This document shows positions 11,287 through 23,564 of a stretch of 64,000 nt of DNA, in pieces. Both the position numbers and the translations under genes were made by a program. Under the pieces are notes generated by a model. That model saw nothing but the letters and a program-made list of their open reading frames with translations, was not told the origin of the DNA and did not search any database. This stretch comes from Erythroxylum novogranatense (Eukaryota; Streptophyta; Magnoliopsida; Malpighiales; Erythroxylaceae): positions 69,455,523 to 69,519,522 of the forward strand of contig CM057228.1 in the NCBI GenBank assembly GCA_029891385.1, in the 5' to 3' direction. Numbering within the stretch: the stretch's first letter is position 1; each line of letters begins with the position of its first letter.

Positions 11287-13578
11287 CACTACAACAAAGT
11301 TGACTTTTAACTATTTCTTTTGCAATTATTTAAAAATCATCGCTAAAATTTGGCTTTTGGAAACAATTTTTAATAACGTCGCCAAAAGCTTAACTTTTTG
11401 CAATGCTTTATAGCATTGTTGCTAAATGCATGTCTTTGGAAATGATTTATCCTTTTGCAACGGTTTAGCATTTTTGTTACCAAAGGTTGAGCCTTTGGTG
11501 ACAACTTTGTGAATAATTTCAAACAACTGGACTTTTGGAAATGAATTTTTTAAATCGTCGCCAAAATTTCAAACAAAAATCAAATTTAATATTATTGGCA
11601 TTGATTCTATGTGTAAAAATAAATCTTTAATACCTACAAATAGACTTATGCTCATATATATATATTTACATGTTTAATGCATATTTTCTTATCATTATTC
11701 ATTTGTTGTTAGCTTCCAATATAACTAGAGGTTGTGAGTTGCAATGAATGAATGTTGTAATGAACAACATGTTGTTAGTACATATTGATATTTCACAAGG
11801 TCGTCCTTTAGACAAGATTCAATTAGCAAAATTGTCTAGTAAGTTGGGAGTAATTGCTAAAACTAAATTATCTTGCCTGAAGCATGCCAAACAATTGAAG
11901 AAAGACAACTTGCTAGAGAATATTTTGGATCAAGTTTCAGTAAATTTTCAATTTATTTAACTATATGTAATATTGTTTAACTTATTTTAAAATTAATTAC
12001 ACTTTTACTTATAGTTCACAGATGAAATTGAATATTGTCTATATTGACAACCCTGATATTTCAAACTGTTTCATTTCCCTGTTGAAACAAAGGACTAGGG
12101 ATCGTCATTATCGAATGCATCGATATTACAAATCTTTTTCTTCAGATGGGGACGCAAGGAGACATATTCTGAAGCAAATGTCTCCAGAAAATTGGAGCAA
12201 TTTGTATGATTTTTGACCCTCTCCTAGTTCAGGTTTGTTTCTTTCCCTTCACATTTGCTTCCACTAATCTTGATAAACTATTTAATGACTATTTTTTCTT
12301 TATATAGGAAAAGTGTGAAAAGGTCAAGGTGAACAAAGAAAAAATGAAAATTCCTCACAATCAAGAATCCAAACCAATTGTTTTCGTGCAAAAAGAATAC
12401 ATAAGTTCTTTGTTTACAAGTTATAATTATATCAATAAACACTGTATTATTTATTGTGCATTGTATTTTTTTTTTCATAAAACAGAGTGATAAGGAATTA
12501 CACCTATCACACTCTACAAACTAACTCACTATAAGGAATGTCAAAGGTAGATGTCTCAAGAAGCACATAGTAACTATGTAGGCATAAAAATTTGTTTAAA
12601 TTTTAAGTTTTTATTCATGTAGTATTAACTAATAATATTTGCATTCAATATTAATTTTTCTTTTTTAAACTTTAGAATAAGATGCAAGAGTTGCTCCAAA
12701 TATCAATGTTCGACATAAATGAATCAAATATAGAAGAAATTTGCAACAAGGTACTTGGTACATAATCTGGGTATATTAAAGGATTTGGGTTTGGCCCCAA
12801 GCCAACTGCTTCATCCTCTTAGGGTCAAGTCAACTGCTTCATCCTCATCAAGACGGGCATACTTTCAACGTCTAGAAGAGGAAATCAAGTCGCTTCAAAA
12901 AAAGTTGGTCAAGTATGCAAAGTTCTTAAGAAAATTACTTGGCCTAGATTATATAATGAAAACGAGTCTGAGTGATTAGACTAATCTTTGTATTTTTATT
13001 TTGCATATAAATATATTTTTTAAGTTGTAATTAAAATCTTGTACATGATTAAATTTAATGATATTTTTATATACAATGTTTCAAATTTTAATTATTTTGT
13101 ATTACAAATTAACAACAAAAATTATATATTATTTAAAATAATATATATTAAAACATCACAAATAATTATAATTATAAAATTTAGTTAAAATATGTATTAA
13201 AAATTTGACTACATTTAACAAAACTTAAATAAAAACCATTTGGCTATGTTTTTGAAAATGTAGCTAAAAATTTGCTATGCTTCTAAAAACGAAGCCAAAA
13301 TTAATTAGTTACATTTTTTGAAACGTAGCTAAAAACTTTTTTATACGATTCCAAAAATGTAGCTAATAACTTTTAGTTACGAAAACTAAGTGTAGTTAAA
13401 ACGTATTGGCGATAATTTCTCAAAACGTCATCTATAGTTTTTTCTTGTGAAAATAAAGCACAGAAGAAAACTATTAGCGACGATGATGGAAAAACATCAC
13501 CTATAATTTTCTACTATAGGAAATTGGTTACATTTAGCAACGATTTTTTTGTCGCTAAAAGTCCCTTTTGATGTAGAT
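11287..13578 (+). mobile_element. Small decayed CACTA (En/Spm) element
   Basis: The left end is CACTACAACAAAG (11287-11299). The right end near 13566-13578 reads CTTTTGATGTAG, a damaged reverse complement of that terminus. Both ends carry subterminal repeats of a TTGGCGACG / AACGTCGCCAAAA type (11330-11580 and 13230-13560), the usual transposase-binding zone. The target duplication can no longer be recognised. At about 2.3 kb it carries only a relic of the second CACTA gene and no tnp2 transposase, so it is a non-autonomous derivative. Confidence 0.75.
11748..12979 (+). pseudogene. Transposase_24-type (Ptta/En/Spm) ORF relic
   Basis: Exon-like pieces keep the order of the plant Ptta/En/Spm transposase family. 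At about 11790-11905 a GRPLDKIQLAKLSSKLGVIA stretch parallels the GRPTNSVxSAKLSSEIGVIS stretch of the CACTA-1 and CACTA-2 second genes. At 12022-12216 a RDRHYRMHRYYKSF region precedes an ENWSNLYDF end. About 12310-12400 gives a short Lys-rich exon with KMKIPHNQESKP. From about 12676 comes the ICNKVLGT segment, then a C-terminal stretch that would be coiled coil. Stops and frameshifts interrupt the last exon. The encoded protein would have been a DNA-binding accessory factor of CACTA transposition; here it is dead. Confidence 0.65.
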
Positions 13579-14622
13579 CAAGATTTAATGTTAGAGTTAA
13601 CTAGAGAATAGGAAAATAAATTAAAGTTAGAAGATTGATTAAATCACTTATTTAAATATAGTTGTTGATCAAATAATAGACCATGGTCAGTTGAATTTTT
13701 AACCCAAATGCAATTGAGTTGGTTAATTCTATTTAGAAATATTTTATGTTACATTAAAAAGAGGCATTTTCTTTTTCTTTATCTTTCATTTTTTGATTCT
13801 AGTGTCAAATGGTCAATACTCGAGGTTAAAGGGGTTTATGGAAAACACATACGGCGTAGGAAAGTTCAGGAAACTTTTGTCCGTTCGCGTGAAATGGGTC
13901 GGTCATTAAAAAGCCAAGTTTATTGATTATTTCTGCAAAACTTAAGCTTCATATTCCGTGGACATCAATGGATTCAGAAAGAACTTTATTCTCGATGACG
14001 ACAATTAGTGATGTTATTTAAATTTTCTTGTCTGTTTTCCACTCCTTAAATCTGTTGTCTCCTATTTGTAACCTTCTCACAGTACTGTTATTAATGGTTA
14101 AAGAATCTTGCAAGAAGTCGGTGTATATACATTTATATATATTTTTATATTGTAAAGATGGAGAAGAGTGATGGCTCCTAAGGATATGGTCATAAAATTC
14201 TTCTGGTTGAATTCCAGTGTAGCTTTTCCATAAATAAACCGCACTCGCTGGCCATTATAGCGCATGTTAGATGGAAAAATATTAGATATATGGAACTGCG
14301 TGGATCATGAACTTGTTATTATATATATATATATATACATAAATATTAATTGTTAGCTTTAATTTGTTCATCAACTAAAAGACAATATATAACATAGGAC
14401 TTTTATATTTTTGTAAATTATGGCTGACCCATCTCTATTTATTAAGGAAGATCTATTGTTCAACTTCAACTTTTTACAATGCTACCAAAGCAAATCAGTA
14501 AAGGACAGGTTACAAATCCTACGTTTTTGTCTGATGTGATTTCGATATCGTTTCTTCATGTGTGTTAATGGTTTTTCTGTTATTTGCCCTCATTAAGGTC
14601 AGCAAAGAATTAGATTAGAGAA
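13579..14622. other. No gene seen; includes a TA microsatellite
   Basis: Intervening sequence between two CACTA elements. A (TA)n run lies at about 14319-14337. A 72-codon open frame at 13708-13926 has no recognisable domain. Confidence 0.5.
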
Positions 14623-14625
14623 CCA
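14623..14625. repeat. CACTA-1 target-site duplication, left copy (CCA)
   Basis: CCA directly precedes the CACTA terminus and is repeated at 33210-33212 directly after the other terminus. Confidence 0.9.
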
Positions 14626-14649
14626 CACTACAACAAAAGCTTACATTTT

Positions 14650-15065
14650 GCATCGTCTAATAGACGTCGTAGATTCTATTACGACGTCGCAGAAAACCAT
14701 CTACGATGTCTAACAAAACGTCACAATAGATGTCGTAGATAGTGAGTAGGTAATGGGTTTCTCCGACGTCTGAGTGAAGACGTCGGAGATAGAATAGTGA
14801 TTTTGTGACGTTGAAGAGAACGTCAGAAGAGTGGCGTATAATGCTCGACCTTTTGTTAAAACGTCAGGGATTGCGGAGTTGTAACGACGTTGTGTAGACG
14901 TCGGAGAAAATGGACATTCTCCGACGTTGATTAAGACGTCTGAGAAGTAGCATATAATTATCGACGTTTGGTTAAACGTCAGGGATTGTGTTAGTTTTAA
15001 CGACGTTGTTAAGACGTCGTGAAAAAAAAGACATTCAGCGACGTCTAATTCAATAGACGTCGTGG
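14650..15065. repeat. CACTA-1 left subterminal repeat zone
   Basis: Dense array of the motif AGACGTCG / CGACGTCT and variants (AACGTC, GACGTTG) in both orientations, often as inverted pairs such as TAGACGTCGT. In the En/Spm family such subterminal repeats bind the accessory transposase protein. The density drops sharply after 15065, where AT-rich sequence begins. Confidence 0.85.
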
Positions 15066-15075
15066 ATTGTCAAGT

Positions 15076-15575
15076 ATTTATTAAATTATAACTAGTTTAT
15101 AATAATTTAGGTTAATTTTGTTAATAATGTTTGAATATAAATTAGAAATTCATGATTTGTTTTAATTGATATGAATTTTGGAATAATTTATAATTTAATC
15201 AAATTTAATTATTAAATTTTAAATTTTAAATTTTGGGAAAAAAATTGAATTGAATAAATTTGATTTTTTTAGGTTTTTATTTAAATATGTTTTAAATTTC
15301 CGAAAACATTTTATTTAATTATTTGTTAATTTTAAATTTAACTAAATATTAAAATATTATTTATTTAATAAGTATTAAATATTATTAATGAAATAAATTT
15401 GTTTAATAATGCAACAATATTTTGAATATATAATCAATAATTATTCATGTATAACAAGACTTGAATATATGAAAACAATTTATTATTTAAATTGCAATTC
15501 CCGAATATGTCATAAAACGAAAATTAAAATAAACAAAATTTCATAAGTGTTTAATATATGAAAATGAGTACATGT
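15076..15575. other. AT-rich 3' flank of the second CACTA-1 gene
   Basis: Very AT-rich, with runs of TTTAAATTTTAAATTTT. It has a matching counterpart at 59412-59914 in CACTA-2. No coding capacity; it presumably holds the 3' end of the transcript. Confidence 0.6.
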
Positions 15576-17377
15576 TTAGTCTAAACGAACATTATGTGTA
15601 GAGCATAAAAGTTCCAATCGATCCTGCATTTCTTTAAATTGTTTAGTCAATTGATCGACTTGGGACTGCAATTCCTGATTAGCCCTCTTTGACTCTTCTA
15701 ATTCGTCTCGAAGTCTCTTTGTGGTCGAAGTATTCCCTTGTGGTCGAGGCCCAATTCTCATGCCAATAATGTAATCTGTTCTAGTGCCCAGGACTTTATC
15801 GCACACTTCATCTACTGTCATCGGGTGACCTTGTTCTATTGAATGTGTCATTTCATGACACATTAAATCCTGGAAAAGTAAGAATTAATTACATACACAT
15901 TCTCATTTAACAAATATCTGTAAATGAACTATGTATTCACCTATTTTGCTTTGCTTTCGGCAGTTGTCCATTGATCTTTGCTTTCATTATAATGAGTGTG
16001 ATACCATAGCTTCATCCGGTCACATTCTTCTCCATCCCTGTCACTCTGTTGTAAAAACAAATATTACAAGAAATGTTTTTCGTAAATTTTTAAATATCAA
16101 TTGAAGTAAAATATAATTAAAAAGATGGTAACTCACAATCTCATGTCGTATCGCTACAAAGGCCTTGGAGCCAGAGTTTGGTGGACATTTGACCTGACTC
16201 CTAGCTAGTTTGGCTTTCCGACTTTTTTCCTAATCATACACGTAGGAAAATCTATTATAACATCTATAAATCACAAATCATAAATACTTAAATATAATTA
16301 TTTATGAAAAAAATTGTGAAAAAAGTTTTTATATCCGAATAAGAACTAACCTTTGTACTGATTGCTCCCTAATACTCACATAAATCCATCCACTCCGCCA
16401 ATGTGACCTATCCCGCTTCACATCCTTTCGTGCTTGGTAAAATGCCTTTTAAATTATACATTTGATCTTTAGACCTTAATGAAGAAATCTCTTCACAGCA
16501 GCATGGATTTCGTTGTCAGTCCTCATTCCCTTGACTTCCAACTTTTGCTGCAAAAAATTATAAGTTATTGGTCAACGCTTTAACCAAATGGAAAACACGT
16601 ACAAATTGGATTGGTTTAGAATACTTACGTCTAACTTATCCAATGCAATGTTCAATTCCTCATTAGTAATTTTTGAAAATTTTGTTCTTACAGGCAAAGA
16701 AGTTCGGGATATCACACCAATCTCACTCGATAATTTGGCAGACTGTACAGAGTTGGTTGGTCGATCCTTGACGAGGGAGATCTCTATCTCCAATCTTTTA
16801 CCTATAGCCTTGTTAATTTTGCTAATCCGTGTCTTTTCGTGACACCCTTGTTTTTTTGGAACATTTGTGGATCCTAAAATAGCAAAAGAATAATTTATAA
16901 TTAGCATATAACAATGTTGATGAATCTAATTAATGTTAAGATCATACCTGCAGTGCTTGCAGAAGTGGAGCCCACACCGGAAGGAATAATGTGATTAGCG
17001 GTGTCGATAATTAGCAATGGAGGATTCTTTGGCGTCTGAGTATTTGAAGCTGGAGGCATCTCTTCAGAAGTTGACGGAGTGCTAATATTGTGTCGCATAT
17101 TCAAAATTTGTTCATACTTATCTCTAGGACGAATACTAGGCATAGAATTGACTTCTCTTGGTGTTGCAATACGATCAGCAGGTGCACTAGTGTGAACTTG
17201 TGCCTGTTTAGGTGTAGGTGTAGGTGCAGGTGCAGGTGTCTTATCTTGTGGTTTTGTACGAGGACATGGCTCATTATCTGCACTTCCAATTAGTTGACGA
17301 TACCGCGACCGCAATTGTGTAGGTACTAAGGTACTTGGTGCAGCCTTATTCTTCTTCTTGGGTAGACCAGGTGCCAT
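15576..17377 (-). pseudogene. CACTA-1 second gene: Transposase_24-type protein, broken
   Basis: Six exons can be placed by GT/AG borders and by comparison with the CACTA-2 copy: 17377-16948, 16873-16629, 16547-16351, 16229-16137, 16045-15941 and 15870-15576. The ATG gives MAPGLPKKKNK, then a Pro/Thr-rich linker, the AKLSSEIGVISRTS segment, a conserved SGSKAFVAIRHEI exon, a DQWTT exon, and a C-terminal coiled coil (about 55 residues, with ELEESKRANQELQSQVDQL). The order matches plant Ptta/En/Spm proteins, which bind CACTA ends. Damage: frameshift and stops in exon 3, and a TGG-to-TAG change at the end of exon 5 relative to CACTA-2. The gene lies downstream of the tnp2 gene on the same strand. 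Confidence 0.85.
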
Positions 17378-17610
17378 TTGAATACAATCTGCAAAAACAA
17401 TAGTTGAAAACAAGAACACAAGAAAGCAAGGAACTGATTTTTAATGAAGAACTTCATGATTGGGGATGTATACAATGTGATGCCTATACCCTTGCCACTT
17501 ATAAAAGAAGCACATGATTGAGGATTTAAGGATGCTAGTATGTTATAGAAGATGATGCTAGTATGTTTTCAATTGTCTAATGGTTTGAATTTGTAGAAGA
17601 TGATGCTAGG

Positions 17611-17883
17611 ATGTTATATATGGTTAGTGAGATGATGTTTACTGGTGCTATTGATATTTATATTGAACTTGGTGTAGATATCCTTATTGCAATAATTAAG
17701 GATGAAAATGATGAACTTAATCAGGATAATGTTAATCAAGGTAATGTAGTTAAAGATGAGGGTCAAAACATAGAGAATGTAGATAATACTGATGAAAACA
17801 TAGAGAATGTAGATAATACTGATGAAAACATAGAGAATGAAAACATAGAGAATGTAAAAATTTTAGATGAATTAGTGAACTGA
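17611..17883 (+). CDS. Uncertain small ORF with Asn/Glu-rich repeats
   Basis: A 90-codon open frame antisense to the CACTA-1 genes. The N-terminal half (about residues 1-35) is hydrophobic/acidic and unrecognised. The C-terminal half is built from a NIENVDNTDE repeat. The repeat comes from a tandem array in the DNA (17765-17854). I did not find a counterpart in CACTA-2 by eye, so it may be captured or inserted sequence. No function can be assigned, and it may well be non-coding. Confidence 0.2.
   Translation: MLYMVSEMMFTGAIDIYIELGVDILIAIIKDENDELNQDNVNQGNVVKDEGQNIENVDNTDENIENVDNTDENIENENIENVKILDELVN
17765..17854. repeat. 30-bp tandem repeat with 15-bp sub-units
   Basis: Two identical 30-bp units (17765-17794 and 17795-17824) begin AAAACATAGAGAATG. 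Two 15-bp copies of that half-unit follow at 17825-17854. The period is a multiple of three, so the open frame is preserved. Confidence 0.9.
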
Positions 17884-19035
17884 TGATGATGGAGATAAGG
17901 AATATAATACAGACAAGGTGGAATGAACTAAACAAGGTGTAATTTGAACTACACAAGGTGTAATGCACATCTGTTATTCATGCATACATCTGTTTCTAAT
18001 GTTCCAGAAGAAAATGAACATGACCTTAAGCATAAATCATGTTTCTAATGTTCCAGAAGGAGATGGTTCAGGGGCTACAAAAGATTGCATTGATAGGTGA
18101 AATGAGATTACCTTATAGACTTTACAATGCTAACTTGAAAGCAGATACAAGCCACAAAGCACAAATTTGAGGTTGAATGTGATTCTTAAGCACTGGGAGT
18201 CTTCTAGAAGGATTACTTTTTTTTTTTTTTAGTAAAGTACAAGGATTACTATTGTTGTCATTATGCTTTACTTCTGATGATCATCATTATTGGTCTGGTT
18301 TCCCTTTTGTCTTATGGAACCTAAAGGGGACTTATAAGCCACAAACCCCATATGCCCAAAAGGTAAAGAAGAACTCAAATCCTTAAATTTTGTGCAACAA
18401 AATAGAAACTGAGCAGTGGCTGACGATACAGCACAAGTAAACTAGAAGATATACAACATTCTAAACTTACAAGCCAGTTTTTTTTCCAACCATGGTTGTA
18501 AAAATGGAAAAAAACACAGCACCCTTTAAATGATACCTTGTTTAACTTTCTGAAAATGAGATATGCAACAATCTAGCAAATGTACAATTTCAGTATCTTG
18601 ATATTCCAATTTCAGTAGAGCATTATTCAGCAAATGTATACTCTCCTCTATCAACATTCATTAGGCCTCTCATTTAATGTATCGTCTGTTTCCATGTACA
18701 TGCATAATTAATTTTTCTTTAACTTGCAATAGTTATCGTGTTATGCAATGAGATCATTGTGAAAATGAATAGCAGTAAGCTATTTCGAAAGCCTAAAGAC
18801 AAGCATAACTTGCTTGTCTTTAAAGTTCAGTCAAATGTTTTCAAATACCTAACTTGCTCAATCTTTAAAGTTCAGTCAAATCTTCTGTATCATTACCTAT
18901 TATTCTGTTAACTGTTCTGTATCATTTCAGTAACCACTTACCTAAGCATATTTTAAATGTTCAAGCTCATTACCTATTGTTCTGTTAATTGTTCTCTATC
19001 ATTTCAATAACCCCTTACCTAAGCAGAATATTAAC
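17884..19035. other. CACTA-1 cargo region without recognised gene
   Basis: Contains short repeated phrases: AACATGTTTCTAATGTTCCAGAAG-like twice near 17995-18060, and TCTTTAAAGTTCAGTCAAAT twice near 18820-18890. It also holds a T-tract flanked by a 10-bp repeat at 18208-18250. No protein-like translation stood out. Confidence 0.5.
18208..18250 (-). mobile_element. Tiny poly(A)-type insertion with 10-bp flanking repeat
   Basis: AAGGATTACT occurs at 18208-18217 and again at 18241-18250. Between them is a T-tract followed by AGTAAAGTAC. On the minus strand this reads as a few unique bases ending in poly(A), bounded by a direct repeat. That is the form of a severely 5'-truncated LINE/SINE-type insertion. 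It is too short to assign a family. Confidence 0.35.
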
Positions 19036-19062
19036 CTTTAAGATATCAACAGATGTTATGCC
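19036..19062 (-). pseudogene. Captured eIF(iso)4G fragment, distal end of split exon
   Basis: The minus strand gives the last codons of an exon (GITSVDILK when the target duplication is counted once) before a GT splice donor at 19035-19034. It continues the reading frame of the exon piece at 23565-23630 on the other side of the solo LTR. In plant eIF(iso)4G this is the start of the MIF4G domain. Confidence 0.75.
19058..19062. repeat. Solo LTR target duplication, left (ATGCC)
   Basis: ATGCC directly precedes TGTTGGGACC and is repeated at 23565-23569 directly after ...TCCAACA. The 5-bp length is typical of LTR-element integration. Confidence 0.92.
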
Positions 19063-22000
19063 TGTTGGGACCCGATCCGAGAATCGGATCCCAACCGAAA
19101 AACGAAGAACGAAGGAAACGGAATCGAATGGAAACTAAAATTTCGCATCGAAATTTCAAATCGGAAACAAAGCAATAGCAAAAATGAAATTTCGCATCGA
19201 AATTTCGAATCGGAAACAAAATGCAGAAGCGAATAGTAAAAGCGAACTCGAATCACAAAGCAAGCGGAAGCAAAGCAAATGCGAATGAATCGAATCTGAG
19301 AATCGAAACGAAGCAAATCGGAAAGCATAACAAATTGAACCAAATGAACGGATTTGTTAAACGAAATACAAAGTCTGAAGCAAAAGCGAAACGGTTAAAA
19401 CGATACTTAACAAATGTCCGACATCCGTGCATAAATTATCTAAAGGAAGCGTCGCGTTGGAAATCTAGACTAAGACATATCCCGAAATCTGGTATGAATT
19501 TTTTTTTCTTTCTTATTCCTTGTCTTTTCTTTCTTAATCACTTTATTTCATTACATACAAAATCATCATATGCTTGAATACTCATACAAATCCCAAATCG
19601 CACTCAAATCATAATAAACTTCTTAACATTAATACCAATCTCATAAATCCATCTTTCATACATCTAAATTTTATTTTTCTTCTTTTTCAATTTATTTTCT
19701 AACGAAAATTAAAAGATATAATTACTGATTTATCCTATCCCAAAATTCTGCAAAGCCAAAATACACTTCTAATATCACAAAATCCGAATCATCGGACTCT
19801 CCCGTCCGGAATCCAAACACCAGCAACAAACGCAATCTTAGTTCTAAACACTTCAATCAAGTTCCCATATCAATTAACAATATATTTTCCCAAAATCATA
19901 CACAATTTCATATACAATTTCCAAAATTATTTACAATTCTGATTTTAAATCAGACATCAACCTCTTCATTCTTTTGCATCAACCCAATATACACAATTAC
20001 ATACAAACTTCATAAATCATATACTTACATGGCAATTTAAGCCATATCCAATTTTAATACCAAAATCTCAATTTACACAAAATCCAAATACTACAAAATC
20101 GAATCGAATGTCTTGACACTCTTTCATCCGATCTCCGCATCGAAACTTGGAGATGGGGATGAAAGGGGTGAGCTTCGAAGCTCGTGGGTAACATATTTAT
20201 AAACTGAATAATAAGCGAAAATCAATTTTCATAAACTTTTGCCAAAGGCTTAGTTTTCAAACTTTTCAACTTTCAAATAATTTTCTCAAACCCTTTTCAA
20301 TTTTCCAAACTTTTCATATCAAATTTCTATAATTTCATGGTTAAAACCCTTTTCTCATTTTGAATTTCTCATAAACATGAATGCAATCACATCGGAGAAA
20401 TTTCACGCACATAAACAAAATCAAAATCACATAACATAACAAAATGGTTTGGTTTCGGTCTAACAGACGATCGCACATTCTCATAGCGGTCATGCAACAG
20501 GAGTGAAGGGGAGTCCAAATCGGAACTCCTAAGCTACTTTGTGAAGGCTATCGAGAGGAGGCAAGTAATCGACTCTACGGAGGGACTGACCAAACCCATA
20601 CAATTCACATATTCATGCTTAAAACAAGCAGATTGCTCAAGGCACTTTTGAAATTTCACATTTTCATGTCGTGTCTTACTAGACACAGTTACATTCACTA
20701 AGCACATAATTTCATATGTCATGCTGCAAAAATACAAATTTGCCAATCAATTTCTTACAAATTCACAATCATTTTATATAACAATCATATTCAATAACTC
20801 AATTAATCTTATATCATTGAAATGCATAAAAAAAAGAAGTGCAAGTATTTTTTTCAACCCACAATCAATATATATTAATGCATAAACAGCATGGTTCACA
20901 TTTTTCAAAAATGCGAAAACACAATTTTCATAAACCTCGTATTCTCAAAATTTTCTACAATTTTCCCAAATCATTTTCAAACATTTTCACGTAAATCTTT
21001 GAATAATTATTTTCAAATCCTTTGAAAACATAATTTCAAAAGTATTATTCTTTTCTTGATTTTTCAAAATCACATAAATTACTCATAATTCAAAATATAA
21101 ATACATCACCCACCTCGAATTGACGCTAATATTTTGCTCAAAGCATCGAATCTCCAAATTCCTTCTTCTTTCCTCAACTTTAAAATTCCCTAAGCCATAA
21201 TTATCCAAAATAAATATCATAATTCACTTAATTCTTCAAATTGGACTTAGAAAACACCAATTCCATATAAAATCAATCTATCTAAATCATAAATTCCAAA
21301 ATTCCCAAATCTTAAAATTGGTCTAAACCAATTTACACAAATTAAACATCATAAAAATCATAATTTCTCAAATCGAACATAACAAACACTAATTCCACAT
21401 ATTTTCAAACTATCTAAATCATCAATTTCAAAAATGCCTAAATCTTAAAATTGGCCTAAACCAATTTATCCAAATTCAATACCATAAAATACAATTTCTT
21501 CAAAATTAACTTCATATTCCACAAACCCATATCATTATCTATAATTCTACACCAAAATTTCACAAAATTCTTAATCACAAAATTAAGCCTAAACCTTAAT
21601 CAAATTTCCATCCAAAATTAAACACAACCTAAAACATATATATCAAAATCAACTTCATAAATCACAAACTCAAGTCCTTATCCATGTTTCTAAACAAAAA
21701 ATTCATCAAAATCTTAAAGCTCAAAATTTTCTCTTACCTCATTTCTCCTCCAATTTTCGAATTTCTTGGCTCATGAAGATGCTCTCTTCATTCTCCATCC
21801 ATTTCCTTCTTGAAAAAATCCCAAAAGCCTTAAGAATCAAGTAAAAAAATGGAAACTTACCTTTCTCCCTCTTCTTTTCTCCATAACCGAATTCTTCTAC
21901 ATCTTTCTTCTTCTTCTTATTTCTCTTCTCCTTTATTCTCATTTCCAGCCGAAATCGTGGCCTTATAATGCTTCAAACGACACCTCACCATGTGTTTAAA

Positions 22001-23564
22001 GCCATGTCATTTAAAATGTGATAAAAAGACCAAAATACCCGTAACATGTTACTTTATGTTATGCCTACTTGCGGGTTGATTCGCACTATCAATTTGAAGG
22101 AATTTGTCAAAACTTCCTTCTAGAGAAATGTTCCACTCAATCATACGAATCCAACGCCATCAACCACACTCAATTCGGATCAGAAACGAAGAAGTTATAG
22201 CCGAAATACTATCGGACCTTCACAAAATCCGAGACTGAACATTAACATAACTTCAGTCCAGAAATTAACAATCTTAGGGATGAATTTAAATTTTGATCCC
22301 TTCACAAGAGTTGTAGCCCTATATCTTAACTTTATTTTTCCTCAAGAATCAACTCAATCGGAGTTGTACAGCTCCCGAAAATTGCAAAATACTGAACCAT
22401 GTTCAGAAAATTATCCAACTTATAACCTATAACCAAATCTCTTACTTTGGTTCAATCAATCTCTTTTCATTTAATCTCCTAAAAATCATAATATTCCATA
22501 ACAATGAAATTAATTGTCTTAGGAATCTAACGCTTCGAGAATCAACTCAATCGGATGTCGGACGAAGGAATTATAAGCAAAAGATTACGAAAGGGATCGG
22601 ATAAAGAAACGAAGTAACGGAACTTCAAAACAAAACTTTTCAAAAATCATATCACTCGATCCCGAACTCAGAATTTGACAAATTTGGTGTCAATAAAGAG
22701 ATCAGAGGAAGCTCTACAACTTCCCTGAAGAACTCAAAATCAAATTAGGTCTCAAAAGAGGTCAAAACCTCAATCAAAGATTCTGTCCAAAACAGCTTTT
22801 CCTAAACGACTTCAAATTTTTAATCGCTCATAACTCCTAGCCTCGATATCGAAAAATTGCAAACTTCATATCAATGGAAAGATAAAAACATCATCTAAAA
22901 CTTTCATGAAGACCACTTACTCTAATTCAAACTAAATCCGTACGACGAGTGGCCTCGAAGCATAGAACACACAAATCTGTATTTAATAGCATTTTCAAAA
23001 CAAAGCATATCTTCATAAATTCATATCTCTCAATCCCGACATCGAAAAATAGCAAACTTTATGGCCACAAAAAACTCTCAACAAACACTACAAATTTTAT
23101 GTAGATCATTTTCTCAAATTTTGCATAGATCAAAAGTCAACTGTCAACCCCAAAAAGTCAAACTTCAAACAAATTTCATACTTAACTTTGACTGATCATA
23201 ACTTCCACTCCTGATATCGAAAAATATCAAACTTTATGGCTACGGAAAGCTCTTGACAGGAGCTACAAGTTTCCTGAAGATCATTTCCTCAAATTTGGCT
23301 TAAATCAAAAAGTCAACTTTCTTAATTTTCACATTCTCTTACTTTCTTTCTTTACTTTTCTACTTCCATTTCATTCACCCATTCACTTAAACTTTCATAA
23401 CCTAAGCAAAACGACTCAAATGTCAAAACCATTAAAACGAATCAATTCTTTTTGTCATCAATTTCCTTTAAATATAAATTCATCTAATACACAAAACATA
23501 CATTAAAACACTCATTCAAGTTCATTTAATATTTCTAATTCCATTTAAAGATCGGGGTCCAACA
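19063..23564. mobile_element. Complete 4.5-kb solo LTR nested in CACTA-1
   Basis: It starts TGTTGGGACCCGATC and ends GATCGGGGTCCAACA, an imperfect terminal inverted repeat of about 15 bp with TG...CA ends. It is flanked by a perfect 5-bp duplication ATGCC. No internal region, primer-binding site or pol sequence is present, and the CACTA-1 sequence resumes in phase on each side. It is therefore a single LTR left after LTR-LTR recombination, 4,502 bp long. The same family is at 1-2930. The length suggests a Del/Tekay-like gypsy or LARD family, inferred from size only. All small open frames in it are disregarded. Confidence 0.93.
22828..23313. repeat. Degenerate tandem repeats in the solo LTR, period about 175-195 bp
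   Basis: The phrase ATCGAAAAATNNCAAACTT recurs at 22848, 23041 and 23216. Each is preceded by a CATAACTTC-like phrase and followed by AAGCTC...CTACAA...GAAGATCA-like blocks, and AAAAGTCAAC ends the last two units. Similar diverged units may extend further left to about 22500. Confidence 0.75.

Noticed and set aside
16588..17293. Plus-strand frames at 16588-16842 and 17090-17293 with Cys/Arg-rich repeats
   Set aside because: Shadows of the Transposase_24-type gene; the repeats are the antisense of its Pro/Thr linker.
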